A DNA stretch of 64,000 bases from Nautilus pompilius (lineage: Eukaryota > Mollusca > Cephalopoda > Nautilida > Nautilidae): positions 1 through 64,000 of the forward strand of contig JACATO010001715.1 of NCBI GenBank assembly GCA_018389105.1, written 5' to 3'. Shown here piece by piece: positions 35,345 through 47,660 of this stretch. The notes below the pieces were generated by a model. The model was given only the letters and a program-made list of their open reading frames with translations, was not told the DNA's origin and ran no database searches. Made by a program: the position numbers and the translations under genes. How positions within the stretch are numbered: the first letter of the stretch is position 1; each line of letters begins with the position of its first letter.

Positions 35345-35789
35345 CAATCCAAACAAAACAAAAAAAAAAAACCCTAATCCTAATTAGCATCACTACAGTT
35401 CAAAACTGTTCTCAAGACTCAACCCTGCTGATGAGGAAGGATGTCCAAAACTCTCGAATTCGGTTACTACTTAAAAAGTGATGGGATATGCGCGAAACTA
35501 ACTATTTTTAAAGAAAATTTTTCCTCCTTTTCCTTCCATGAGTCTAAGTTATAGTTTATTTACTATATAATTGGAGTGCCAACTAATCCGCTCATCTTTA
35601 TATCTTTTACAACCTCGTAGCTTTGTACATTTAAGGAGATCAGTTTTTCAAGAATTTTATTTCGCCATTTATGACTTAATTGTATCCTGGTGTTATCTTC
35701 TTTGGCGTTACGGGTGATCGAGTGCCCTGGGAGATGAGGGTCGGACCGGATCGATCTGACATATCTCCCTAAGATGGCGTCTTCTCGCC

Positions 35790-35870
35790 CTTTTTTCCGC
35801 AGCCGGCTGCGCGTATTTTCTCCAGACACTCCGGTTTCCTCTCACGTTTAAAAATGAAAGGCCCTTTCTA
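35790..35870 (+). mobile_element. SINE core fragment
   Basis: TATTTTCTCCAGACACTCCG followed by GTTTCCTCTCACGTTTAAA matches the conserved core of the SINEs at 15785-16075 and 48115-48345. The tRNA-like head is not clear, so the copy is truncated or diverged; sequence from about 35710 may belong to it. Confidence 0.55.
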
Positions 35871-37770
35871 ATTTAGCATTAGGAAGGATCTTACTTCCTG
35901 CAAGAGAGTGCTTTCTCTGTCATTTATTGCCCACCACGCACTGCTAAGCAAATCAAAGCATTTACTGGTGTCTATCCACTATGGAGCTTCTAATGCTATG
36001 ACCCTCCCCTGGAACTTTAGAGTCCTGCAATAATTAAAAAACTTTGTCTTTTCTACCTGTTCCTTATCTTTAACGAATTCTCAATACCTTAAGTAGATTC
36101 TTTCACCTAATCCGCGGTATTCAAGACCTGGAGAAGTTTTGTCTTTGCTAGTCGCTCGGATTAACTAAGGTGTCTGTTTTTCAGAATTATTCTGGCGAGA
36201 TGGTTTTGCACTCCAATTTATTCTGTCAGAAAATAGCGGCACTGAGCCTGGACCGCATACGCTAAATGGGGCGTCGCTAAAAGTATCTTCATCGTAATCT
36301 ACTTATTTCCGAGTGAAGATCAAACTAATGGAAGTTGCCTGTCAGTGTTAAGAAACGAGGATTAGCTGTAAAAATTATGTTGCGGTATCGATATTTAAAT
36401 AAATGCAATTAGAATATTTTATGCGTTTTTTCCTGATCTTTCAATCACACACTCGTAGAATCGACACTATCAGGCCTCATTTTCATGCTGAGTTTATTGT
36501 TGCAACAGCACAGGGCTTTTGTAGAACTTGCTTTTCACCAGATCTGGATGCTTCACATTCCATATCATAATAATTACGTAAGCTTTTGTGGAGACAGCCT
36601 TCTTCATTACTGTCATTAGCGAAATGCGATCACTCCGCTACTCAAGGGAGATAATCTTAATTAATATTTATGTAATTTCTTTTGTTCTCATTCTTATAAT
36701 AATCCGACATAGTACCATTCAGTAGTCCAGTCAGTAGCTAATTAAATGAAGTTAAATTTGAAATATTTTGAACGTGTAATAACTAAACCTTTTTTTTTTA
36801 GTTTTTCAAATGCATTAGACGTTTGTTAACTGGCCAGCTTTCAGACTAGAGTGATTCATCCTAGGATTAGAAGTCCGTTTCGGTAAGTGTAAAATCACTT
36901 TGCATATAGAGAGAACTGAATGGAATCGACATGTTAGGAGAAAAACCAATATAGCAACGGCGCATAGTTACTGTGGTTACTTATTTTTTTTTAAAGTTCC
37001 TCTTGTGCACGATTAAAACTCGTCTAGCGTATTATTCATATTTCCAGAGAATGATATCACATTCAACCTCAATAGAACTTTTTAAAATTTTTAACTTATT
37101 ATCGCGTATTAGAGATGTCCTTAGAGTTGTGTGAATAGGCCTTACCGTTAGTCAAATAATGGTGATGTTTTGTGTTTTTTTCTGATAATCTTCTTGAAAA
37201 TATGGCAGTGAGTGAAAGTTGTTATTCTCAGAAGAGAGGTTTAATAATGCTAAACCAAAGACACAAGCTTTGTGGATAATAAAACACTAATTGCAGATGG
37301 AGAACTTGGGGTCGAGTGCCAATAATAGATTTGAATCGAAAGGATAAGTCGACGTAGCGGCGGCTTAAATGTGTAAGCTATTAAGATCTTTCAGAAGAAA
37401 ATACGTCGCAATGGTCTGTAATAATAAATTTCTGTAATCGTCTTACAGCAGTCGATGGGGCTAACTAGACAAGGGTATCTCTAGGTAGTTCGAGAGTTTC
37501 GAAGAAAAACTAAGGGATTGAAAATTTATCTTTATTTCATTTTTTAATGAATGGCATAAATAAACCATATTTAGTGACGATGTGAAGACCACGTGAAGAT
37601 AACCTTTTGCTTCTTTAAAGATGAAGTAAAGATTTTTTCTTTTTGTCCAGTGAAATATTTGACTAATTAGTCTTCAGGTAAGAAACAATAAAATCTCAGC
37701 TGTCTGGTTGCCCAGAATGATGGTTAATCTCAAGAAGTTTTACTTGTCACTTGTCTGTATATGTATGATA

Positions 37771-37893
37771 GTAGTATACCAGGCACCTTATAGCTTCAGC
37801 CTGTGTCGCGGTATAGAAGGTTGACTGAGACTTCGCATAGGGTAAATACCGATCCATCAGCGCGAAGGGGTTGTAAGGCGCCTGGTATACTAC
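37771..37893. mobile_element. Small MITE-like inverted repeat
   Basis: GTAGTATACCAGGCACCTTA at the left end pairs with TAAGGCGCCTGGTATACTAC at the right end (one mismatch in 20). The unit is 123 bp with a unique interior. Flanks are AT-rich, and no certain target duplication was seen. Confidence 0.6.
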
Positions 37894-38042
37894 TTATATA
37901 CTGTACGAAAAATAAGGAAAAGTAATTAGGAAGTATATGTCTTAATAAACAGAAAGTTAACTTAATTACAGTAGTTAGATGCAACTTACAGCTGCATCTG
38001 GTAAAATAACGTTAACTGGCCCGTTTGTTTTTAATTGAATAT

Positions 38043-38115
38043 ACTAGGGTCGTTCAAATGTTGTCTGGCTGAAATAGCATCGCCGTAATGGTATCCAGCT
38101 GGATTTTGTTTAAAC
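38043..38115. mobile_element. Mariner-like MITE, related copy
   Basis: GGTCGTTCAAATG, then AGCATCGCCGTAATGGTATC, in the same order as the minus-strand reading of 28880-28964. Only the left arm is well preserved. Confidence 0.45.
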
Positions 38116-38535
38116 AATGCCCCTAATAGTTCGTTACTGATAATTTAAATACGACAATATTTGTATTTCTAGCACATATGGCCTTCAGGTTAGCTATACA
38201 GACTACTGAGTGGTTTGTTGAAAGTCTTTACAATATTTACTGGGTATAAGAACGTAAGTCTGTTATCGTGGTTACCTTAACGGATCTTTCTAGCAAAAGG
38301 AGCCGGGTCGGATTATCTAAATCTTGGAGTAGGATATCGGTAAGGTATTCTTTAATAAGAGAGTGGTTGGACTCTATTGGTTACCTTATTTGCGCTTTAT
38401 CTTTGGTGTTCCGGAGACTGAGTAACTTAAAAAGTGAAGCAAACCATAATACAACACGCACACCTTTTCATTATGCAATGTTCTCATAAGATCTTTCACC
38501 GAGCAAGAGGCCGTCTTTATATAACCCGCAGTGAC

Positions 38536-38631
38536 TGACATGAAACCCAGAAGATGATCTTTACGTGATAGTTAAACGAGTAAGTTTCATGTAAATACCA
38601 CGTAAACATGGTCTTTTGGTTCTTCATGTCA
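38536..38631. mobile_element. Palindromic MITE family D, copy 1
   Basis: The left arm TGACATGAAACCCAGAAGAT and right arm (reverse complement TGACATGAAGAACCAAAAGA) are imperfect inverted repeats, and both continue to TTTACGTG. A related unit lies at 47550-47660, with arm fragments at about 11228-11270 and 48995-49040. Confidence 0.6.
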
Positions 38632-39139
38632 ATCAGTAAAGATGAATTTTTGTTCTGTTTAAAGTAGATTTCCGACAGATTTCTTTTTCATTTCTAGGAT
38701 AATCAAGTAAACCGATTAAATTTTAAACAAAAGAAGACGCTAGTTTCATAATTTCAGGTTCTTTTATAAGGTTTAGAGCATAAAAGTGGTATAATATTAA
38801 AAAAAGATTATATTTTAAATTATATTACACATTGATTGCACAAAGGGCTCGTGTACATTGTCCCATATTATTTGGGGCAATGAAGAGAAGTCAAACATCT
38901 GTATTTGCATATATATATATTACTAAATTAAAATCAATTTATTCCAAATTAAATTGCAATTAAAAAGGTAAATTAGTCAGTTAGGGAAAAGGACAGTTAA
39001 TTTTGTCTGTACTCCCAGGCCTGAATAACGCCACTGTACATTACAGAAACAGTATAACAGCCTGGAGAAACTGTAATCTTTACACTATTTTTGCGCTTTC
39101 AAAAAACCTGCTACTTTTATTATCTTTTTATTATGTCAG

Positions 39140-39293
39140 GATCCAACAACGATGGCGGGCTGCCTAACGGGGACGGCGGTGTGATCAAGATTGACCGGGC
39201 GTACAGGACGACGCTGTGGGGTATCGCTGGTTCCTTGTTTATACTTTTGGTAGCCGCCATAATTGTTCTGGTCGTGGTCTGTCGCTATTACAG
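39140..39293 (+). CDS. CUB-domain membrane protein, transmembrane exon
   Basis: A 154-nt exon with a TTATGTCAG acceptor and GTACGT donor. Two nucleotides complete a Gly codon, then SNNDGGLPNGDGG and a short linker lead to one hydrophobic helix of about 24 residues (LWGIAGSLFILLVAAIIVLV...). It ends CRYY at the membrane-cytoplasm boundary. It ends in phase 2, and AG plus the G of the exon at 42806 gives Arg, starting a basic stop-transfer stretch. The topology is extracellular N-terminus, cytoplasmic C-terminus. Confidence 0.85.
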
Positions 39294-39482
39294 GTACGTC
39301 TTCGCGAAATTACGTTATCGATAGCTGCGGGGCTAACAAACCCTTTCCGCTTTGTGCTGGATTATCTTTCACATATTATTGGCTTGTTGTACCCAGTTCT
39401 ATCTCTGTTTCCATAATTATTTCCAATATTGTTATCTGAATATGTGAGAGAATCGCACCTCATGTGTAAAGCGACCAGTACG

Positions 39483-39727
39483 GTCACGTGCTGATATAGT
39501 ACACTGCGATTGGTCGCCATGCAAGCAGTCAAAACGCAGAGCGGTCACGTGCTGATGTAGTACACTGCGATTGGTCGCCATGCAAGCAGTCAAAACGCAG
39601 AGCGGTCACGTGCTGATGTAGTACACTGCGATTGGTCGCCATGCAAGCAGTCAAAACGCAGAGCGATCACGTGCTGATGTAGTACACTGCGATTGGTCGC
39701 CATGCAAGCAGTCAAAACGCAGAGCGG
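39483..39727. repeat. Four 61-bp tandem repeats with E-box and inverted CCAAT box
   Basis: Four nearly identical 61-bp units, with starts at about 39483, 39544, 39605 and 39666, differ by only a few bases. Each contains the E-box palindrome CACGTG and, about 20 bp downstream, GATTGG (inverted CCAAT). High identity indicates recent expansion. The Tc1 relic starts directly to the right. Confidence 0.95.
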
Positions 39728-40330
39728 TCTCGACGATGGCTGTGTAGTTTCCCAAAATCCATTGCTGGGGAGAGGCGACCGAACGGTAAGGCGGAAATTG
39801 GCACCAAAAACCTGGAAGAGGGCGCTCTTCACGGATTATTCCAAGTGTGCACTGTTTGGTGGGAGGCGGACCGGGGAGCAGTTAAACAGCCACAGTGAAG
39901 CACGGAGGTGGATCAGTACAAGCGCGGGGCTGCATATCAGCCAGAGGTGTCGGTGATTTGCATAAATTAAAGGTGTACCGACTGCCGACGGGTACAGACA
40001 GGTTCTCATCCATCATACCATTCCATCAAAATGGCATATCGTTTGGTGGAGATTCACCCTTTAACATGACAGTGACCCCGAGCATACAACCAATGAAGTT
40101 AAAAACTATCTGAACGTAAAGATGCGGATGTAACACTCGCTAAGATGTCTTTTCCTGCACAAAGCCCTGATGTAGATATCATTGAGGCTGTGTGAGGTTT
40201 ATGGCTGCCGAGGAAGTAAAACGGCCACTGAACACCTTGGATGAATTGTGGAAAGTGCTACAGGACGTTTAGAACAACATTTCTCAGCGATACATCGATA
40301 ACCAGAAGGGGGAGCAGGAAAACAAGGAGC
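39728..40330 (+). pseudogene. Tc1-type transposase relic (+ strand)
   Basis: Several frames carry decayed Tc1 transposase motifs in the correct order: KTWKRALFTDYSK around the first catalytic Asp (about 39808-39846), VKHGGGSVQARGCISARGVG for the Gly-rich box (about 39892-39951), and HDSDPEHT around the second Asp (about 40068-40091). Frameshifts and stops separate them, and the usual WGC of the Gly-rich box reads RGC. The element ends were not found. It is distinct in sequence from the elements at 19977 and 22214. Confidence 0.75.
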
Positions 40331-42805
40331 CCTGCTCTATATAAAGAAAAGGGCTCACAAACCAAATGATACTGCACTGTATAACATATCCATTTTGATT
40401 TTGTATAATTTTCCGTAATAATGCACTGTGTTTGTATTATATAGTCTCTCGATTGCAATTACTCATCTTTTGCGCATATTTGGTGTGTGTTTCTATAATT
40501 ATTCCCAATACTATTTATCAAAGAAATAGATCTCCTTTATGCCAAGTAGAGTCAATGCTAAAGTTAGCAGCCTGTGTGAATGTGTAACATGTATTCTTTA
40601 GCTGATGAAAGGTCTCTAGGGTTAGATATGAGCAAACTCTGAAGAAAATTTGCAAACAAATAGATGTGTTGACGATCCAAACATAGTTATTGTAGGTCTG
40701 GTCATCATCACAGAATTCTCATAACCGTCGGTACAAGCACCGTGCGCGGGACCACTCTCATTTGGTACACCGAATCGATTCCTCCCCAGCAGCAGAATTT
40801 AAATAGGTATTAGCACAGATCAAGCAAATGTAGCCGACCCCCAGTCTCTTATTTCCACTGTTTTTTGCTTGAAAAGCGACTTTTCTTGCTGGAATTGCTT
40901 TCTTATTTATATTTTCCGTTATTCGATCAGGCGTACTTGTCAGAATTGCAGTAAGACATTTCTTTATACCGGCCGGATGTTGCTTCCTGAGGACAGTCTT
41001 CGAGTGCAGAATCTTTCGAGACTTGAGGATACTCTGGGGCAGGATAACTCCACTTCGACCTGGCTGAGGGTCCTGTTCAGATGCTTAAGCTTTCGAAACT
41101 CTGAAATTTGATTGGCCGATAGTTCGGCTACTTGTTCTGAGTTTGCCTGTGGGCTTATCACATGACTTGGCATGAAGTCTTCGCCAGAGAAAATGTTTTT
41201 ATTAAAAGGATATATTCCGCTTGGAAACATTTTTGAATATTGGAAGTCGTTGCTGCGAGGAGTAACGCCACTTACTATTGCAGATAAATCAAACATTTAC
41301 GTCGTCCTTCTAGGATGAGACATCATCCAGTTACCGTAAGCCGAGTTGATGTATTTTTTAAGTGGCTTATATACACTTCCGTAATTTGTGAGACCAAAGC
41401 GGCGCGATGAAAGGGAAACGACGCCATTTTCTCTACACTAATCAGTTAAAAGCACAGAGATGTGAGAATCGTGGCTGATGGACGGGGAGCATACTGTGAC
41501 TTAAACAAAATGTCGCATGAAGAGGAAAACAGCCTTTGCTTTTATACAGCCAGAATGGTTTGTAGATTCAAAGCAACCAGCTGGACCATTGGTAATGAAA
41601 TGTATACGTAAGTACAGACGAGGGAAGACGAATACTAGCTGTGTGGTGTTGCCACTTACACTAACCAGTCAAGGAAACTGTTACAAGTGTTCTTATCTCT
41701 GTTGAGGTCATCTTCCCAGCCTTTTCTGTTTTCTTCTCGTGTTTCCACAATGCGATCGGGACATTAAACTGTCGTGGTGCCAGTCTTATCGCACTTGTAA
41801 GTACCATGACTCTCAAATTTGTACCGACGTCGAACTTCGGCTAAGTTATGGAAAAACCTTCCGACATTTATCTCGTTAAAGCTAGTTTCTTTGCTTAGAT
41901 TTCTTAATTCTGGTGTTTGTATGGAAAACTCTACACTGCGCTTGAGAGACCTGGTAAACCAGTCAGGCACGCATTTTCATTGTCAGCCTACGATTGAGGA
42001 GACCTGACATTGTTTGGTATGGCTACTGATGTGCCAGCCTTCGTGTGTCCCTTGGTGACAATCCACGTAATCTAAAAGCAGTTTTTCTTGGTTTTCAGTA
42101 AATGCAGCTCCAAGAGTTTTATATCCAACAGATGGATTTTGCCAAGCATCTCTGCAGACTTGTATAATTATTCACCAGCACTAGGAAAGATAAAGCGAAA
42201 ATCACTAAGTTTACATTTCTATCAAAGTAAAGAATATAAATGGTGTATCTCCTTGCCCAATATCTCAAATATCAATGAGGCTTCTCGGGTGTTCCCTTTT
42301 AAATACCCTGAGCCTCGTTTAACCGTTAATGAATCGTTTAATTAATTGATAAATAAATAAATAAAAAGCAAGTACGGACACCACAGTACTTAGTAACCTT
42401 TTGTGGTGGATAGCACTTGGCCATTTTCTCACTCTATTTGTCTTTATTATGTATGTCTTGACTGGCGCATAGAGATTAAACCAAAATAGCATTAAATTCA
42501 ATTTAAAAGACATAACGGAGAATGTCAGGGAAATTATGCGCGGATCACGTGTTAACAAATTAACACACGTGGCATCCGTCGTGTATAGACACATGAGAAG
42601 TTAAAACAGCTTCATGTTTGTAGTTCATAGCTATTTATGACTACTGTCCCGGCCACATTTTCTCTACCTCAAATCTCTCTGGGGTAAAAAAACGTACTAA
42701 TGTGGATAACAAACTTATTTTATACACTCTTCCAGCCGGGCGCGACTCCCGGCCATTCTGTAGACCCCCGCATTACATTTTTAATCGTCTTCTTCTTTTC
42801 TTTAG

Positions 42806-42883
42806 GAAACGTCTTCCCAAAAAGAGAAACGCGCCCAATTTCCCTTTTACGGAAGAAAACGTTTCTTTATATGAAAAAGAAAA
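42806..42883 (+). CDS. CUB-domain membrane protein, cytoplasmic juxtamembrane exon
   Basis: A 78-nt exon between a strong TTCTTTTCTTTAG acceptor and a perfect GTAAGTA donor. In the phase set by the transmembrane exon it reads (R)KRLPKKRNAPNFPFTEENVS then LYEKE. The cluster of Arg/Lys immediately follows the helix, as expected for a stop-transfer segment, and LYEKE supplies a tyrosine. It ends in phase 2, matching the terminal exon. Other frames are less consistent. Confidence 0.7.
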
Positions 42884-45800
42884 GTAAGTATTCATCGATT
42901 TGATTTTTTTCCTAAAAATTATAGCGGGAGAGGAAGGTGACCCGAGTTTTCAGGCAGGTTGAGTGCGGACACCTGTTGACAGAAATTTGGGAAATGTCTC
43001 GTCTCACTGAGGTGTTAATGAAAAAGTGAGAATGGCGTTCAGACGGGTGGAATAAATGCAGCTGGAAAAACTTTACGAAGAGTCCAATTGGAGATAATGA
43101 CAATAAGGCTGCCAATATGCTTTTGTACGAGATACTTTACCAGCGAAAGCTGGCTAATGCGTATCTTGAAATTAGTCGCTTTTTCTGTGGTGTTCTCTTG
43201 TATGTTTTGTTATTTCTTTAGACGAGCGTTTACCTGATAGGAAGCACAGCCAAGTTCACGTTGTGGTGGATGAGATGCTAGCGGATGTCAAATAAGTAAT
43301 GCGAACGCAAACGAATATATAAATAAGAAATAAACATACGGCATTTAAAATTAAATTTCTCTTTATTTGGTTTGATTGAAATTTTGGTTTCCGTTTCACG
43401 TTTTAGTTTAATTTTACAACGTAAAAATTAGCCGAAGAAACAAGCTGATGTCAAGACAGTAATGTAGAATTAAATCGTAAGATCGGGGAGATTACTGGAC
43501 GAAGCTCATCGCAGACCGACAAGCAGACAGCGTAACAGTGTGCAGAGGGACAGAGATCTAAAAAAAAAAAAGAAAAAGGTGCTTACTTTCAGTTTTCAAA
43601 AAGGAGAAAGAGACATACAAAGGTTCTAGGAGAGACAAATGCGTGACGATACCAGATTTGGACTGATTCAAGCCATCGGTATTGAATAATATTGACTAAA
43701 CCTTTGTTCACAATGTTGATGTGTCTCTGGTATTTTTAGTGTGTGTGTATAACTTATATCAGTATTTCATTTCGTTAATTGCGTTGCTTTGCAAAAAAAT
43801 AAAAGAGATTTACTCGGTAAATCTACTTTCTCTTTCGTATTTCCTTCAAACTGTAATCTCTTTCTTTAGAAGCTTGTGCTCCTATTGTGATAAAAAGTTA
43901 TGTCTACCGGAAAATGCTGAAACCGTGTTTCTTGTCTAATTAGCGAGATGGCATGGAAGCCGCAGCCCTGAAACTCTAGAAGTTATTCCCTCCAGAAATT
44001 TAAAAAAAAAAAAAAAGACTATTATCAATGCGAGTAGAAGGGAGCTGTGCGTGTCACGTGGCATCACCCCGTCGGGTCATTTCCCAGTCGCTCTGTCTGG
44101 ATTGTTGATGGAAGTGTTCGTTTGGCGTTGAATGATATAACTGATATTTGCAGGAATGAGGGAAAATATCTGTTTAAGAGTCAAATGCGAAGTAGTAACT
44201 GAACGGAATTAAACCAAAACTAGGCTTCATATATCTGATTTTGTCTTTTTTTATTAAAAAAAAAATGCTTCGACATTATTTTTTTCTTTAAAAAGCTATT
44301 TGCTTTCTAGTCTTAAATTTTCCTGGAACTGTTCAGACGGTTATTTAGCTTTTTCACACTCAATCGTAATTTTACAGATAATTCTTTTAAAAGATGTTTT
44401 GTGGTAAGACTTAAGACAGGGGTCACCAAAACATTTTATACATTCAGTGAGTTATCTCTCTTGATTTCAAACTCTCAAGCTACGACGAGCCGAATTTTTT
44501 GCATGTAAACAAAGAATCTATGCCACTTCTGTGTAAAAGCCAGAACTGAAGTTATATCAGCCAGTGCCGACAACCCCCGACTTGTTCGGAATACCGACCG
44601 CATGTGCAATCAACTGTTTTGCCATTTTTAATTAAGTTGAATCCCCCTTTCACGAGTGAACGAGGACAGAGTATTGGCTAACTCGGTTTGGTTTGGCACC
44701 ATTCAGTGCGACAAAAGACGGTTCCAGGCAGCCAGTTAGTCCGTCCCCAGACGACAGAGAACCAGCCTCATGTTTGCTAAGAAAGAAAATGCTACGCAAA
44801 GAGTATCGGGTTATGAGAGTGCCTAATATCTCCTTGCAACTCGGCTTGACATATGTTTGAGAGGAGAGAGAGACGGGGGTGGGATAGGCACACGCTTCTA
44901 AACCTTCACCTTGCCAGCCAAATCCTGCCTCTGTACTTATGTGTACATCAGGTTGTAATGTAATACTAGCCAGGTTAATTAATGTCAGTAGACTTCTTTG
45001 ATGTCGAGGCGGGAACGATAAAGGCTTTCTACTCTATTCTTTTCTTCACCTATTACTATAGGCTGCTGGCTGCACTATATTTTCTACTGTACTACACAAT
45101 GTGAGATAAGAATAATAATATACTTTGCTGTGATAACAAAACTGATATTACTAACCTGATTCAGCTTTTATATCCACACGATTAGCTCAGCATCTCGAGT
45201 AATCGCTCGAAAACACTAAAGGAGGTTATATATAAAGAAAGTCGCTGATGACGTATCCGTTCTGCTATTCCAAGTTTAGAATTTATGTAGGTTTTTTTTA
45301 CAAAAGTAATATTTAAACAAAGTTTAATATTACTTATCGTTATATTTGTCCTCGTAACTAAATTTTTTCCTTAATTATTGTGAAGATATAAAGAGGAGGG
45401 GTGGGTGTCTGTATTCCATTTTCTACTTCATTGCATAAAGAGTTTGAATTTTGAGAAGATGCACAATAATATAAATTTACCGGAGTATTTCGATAATTAA
45501 TGGTTCGCTGTTTATTCTTAGTTAGTCAGCCGGAAATTAGAAAAACGGCGGTGATCAAAGCTCCTATTAATAAATACAATCTCTACCTTCTATCACGGTT
45601 AAGTCAGTTACAGCCGGAACCTTTTCAACTAGAATTGTTTAGGAAAATAATAGTTGCAGATTCCTCATCTAGTCTGCGAATATTCTTTTCGAAGCTTTGC
45701 GAAACGTTAACATCTTTGTAAATTAACCATTTTCGCTCGGCTGTTTTCCCATTTTTACCTCTTAACAAATTCTTCAATGGTTCTGTCCATATCTACCAGT

Positions 45801-46429
45801 ATTTGAAAACTGTGCTAATTATTACAGGTTTTTATTTTTTAAGAAAAATACTTTGTTATTACAAGATTCAGAAGTCTTTATTTACCGTAGAAAATGAATT
45901 TCAAAAAATTATATATATAATTGCTGTATTGCATAATTTTCTATAAAAGAACTTGTGACTAAAAAATTGCATCACAAACTATCTACCATACCAGGTTAAC
46001 CCTACGGAGATTATTCTAGGAAATTTTGTCTGCTTGATATGTAACATTTATTTGCATAATTCGTGTTAACAGCTAAGCATTCATATGGTTTTAATGCACT
46101 GTTAATCGTAACTGAGTAATATTGCTAATGCTTACAAACGTAACGTTATGAATACCTGTACTGAGTTCCTGTGTGCTTTCATTTACAGTGACACCGTCAG
46201 AATGTATTATTAAGTATACTTTCACTTTTTACCACACCTCGGTGGACTTTCCACCTTTATTTTCTGTATTCCTCATTTGCTAAACAGGATCTTGGGATAT
46301 TTTCTCCTTAGTACAACTCACTACGCGCTTTCTCGCCTGTGAAGGAAAACCATCTCTAATTTATTAGATAGACTAAGGTATCGCGAGCAGCGTGCTCGTC
46401 GGTTAGGTTTCTACGGATATGTTCGTTTC

Positions 46430-46725
46430 TTTTAGCCATGGCGCAGGTCCACCGCTGGACTGCAGTACTCTCCCACCTCTAATCGGCAAGTAATTTTAAA
46501 TGGTAAAACAGTCAACGCAGGGTTATCGTTCTTCGCTCAGTGCCCGGTCACTCGTGCGCCATCACCTACAACAAATCCGAGATAGCCGAAGCGGAAATGG
46601 TGGTCTTCCGCTGTCTCCGTGGGACCATGTCCGCCATCTCGGCCAGCAGTACGAGTGGTGTCTCCTCCAAGTACAATGAAAGGTCGCGGTATTCTGCCAG
46701 TCTCGTTATATCACCCAAAATTTAA
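46430..46725. other. GC-rich island with open frames on both strands, unidentified
   Basis: A conspicuous rise in GC content within AT-rich intron. On + an open frame reads PGHSCAITYNKSEIAEAEMV after a good TTCTTCGCTCAG acceptor. On - a frame reads LYLEETPLVLLAEMADMVPR. Neither matches a domain I know, and the + frame's entry phase does not fit the upstream CUB-gene exon. It could be an exon of another gene, an old retroposed fragment or an enhancer. Confidence 0.3.
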
Positions 46726-46817
46726 TTGAAACAGATTAAGAAAACAATCGAATTTTACTTATCTGTTTTTAAAACTAACACAAGAAACTATTTCGATTTT
46801 TTAAAAAATGTTGTTAA

Positions 46818-46840
46818 TAATAATAATAATAATAAAATAA

Positions 46841-46896
<56 letters not shown>

Positions 46897-46897
46897 T
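46818..46897. repeat. (AAT)n microsatellite
   Basis: AAT trinucleotide array with a short AAAATAAGAAT interruption near the left end. Confidence 0.96.
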
Positions 46898-47549
46898 AGT
46901 AGATCCCAAGATCTTTTCGCTGATTTTGAAATGGATTTCTTTTTGACATCTTCTGTGTAGCCTTTGTGCGAACTGTGGTGACTATAAACCCTGACACGTG
47001 GCTCGCTTTGTGAGAGTAGAATCGTCTCGTCTTGTCCTCCCGGCATGTCATTTCACCATTGTTTTCTTTTTTTCTTCTTCTTCCTTGTTTCCTTCTTTTT
47101 TGCACTCGAATACTTCTTTGCGAGAAGATACCAATTCACTTCACGAATGCCAATGGTTTCGATTAGAAATAATAACAGCACAGATTCCGTAAATTATTAC
47201 ATTATAGCTTTTTTGTTGTTGTCGTTAGGTACTGCGCGGCTTTGTCCTTCTCCTGAATGCGATATAGAACTTCAAAGCTTATGTCGTTAGTGCTACTGCG
47301 AGTTAATAAAATGAGCTCGTTTAATTTTTGTTTTGAACAGCCACAGGTGGCACTTGGAGTGTAAGCTGTGCTGTGCCTACATTTCCGTTGGTTGCCTTTT
47401 CACTATCGCAAGAGAAGTTGGAAAGATGTTTCCCTTCTCTTGCTAAGGTCTGCGATATTGTGTCGGGGGGGTTACTGAAGCCCGATCTTTACGACAGATC
47501 AAAAGGAATCCGACCGGACGAAAAGTCGCCTTTACTTCCACTTTCACGA

Positions 47550-47660
47550 TTGACATATACAAACCAAAAGACGGTCTGTACGTATTGTTTGGACGACGTG
47601 GACTCTAGTAAACGTCGTGTGAGTACCACGTAAAGTTGATCTTTCCCGTTCTTCGTGTCA
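47550..47660. mobile_element. Palindromic MITE family D, copy 2
   Basis: The left arm TTGACATATACAAACCAAAAG and the right arm (reverse complement TGACACGAAGAACGGGAAAG, continuing to TTTACGTGG) are diverged inverted repeats matching the unit at 38536-38631. Confidence 0.5.

Larger units (their letters stand above)
31575..39139 (+). other. Intron of the CUB gene
   Basis: About 7.6 kb. It contains a CA microsatellite (31915-32065), a SINE (32408-32690), MITE A copy 3 (33145-33330), two perfect inverted repeats (34956-35062 and 35145-35344), a SINE core (35790-35870) and small MITEs at 37771-37893, 38043-38115 and 38536-38631. A 9-bp-stem hairpin (CCCGCTGTC/GACAGCGGG) lies at about 33848-33871. 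An isolated minus-strand ORF lies at 34504-34812. The rest, including 35870-37770, shows nothing supportable. Confidence 0.5.
39294..42805 (+). other. Intron of the CUB gene
   Basis: About 3.5 kb. It begins with a 61-bp tandem repeat and a Tc1 relic (39483-40330). An alternative phase-compatible terminal exon is possible at 40931-41111 (see findings). The rest has no recognised element. Confidence 0.5.

Noticed and set aside
42100-42345. Phase-compatible exon after the TM exon (KCSSKSFISNRW...)
   Set aside because: The acceptor is fair, but no donor or meaningful tail motif follows. The exon at 42806 has stronger splice sites and the expected basic stretch.
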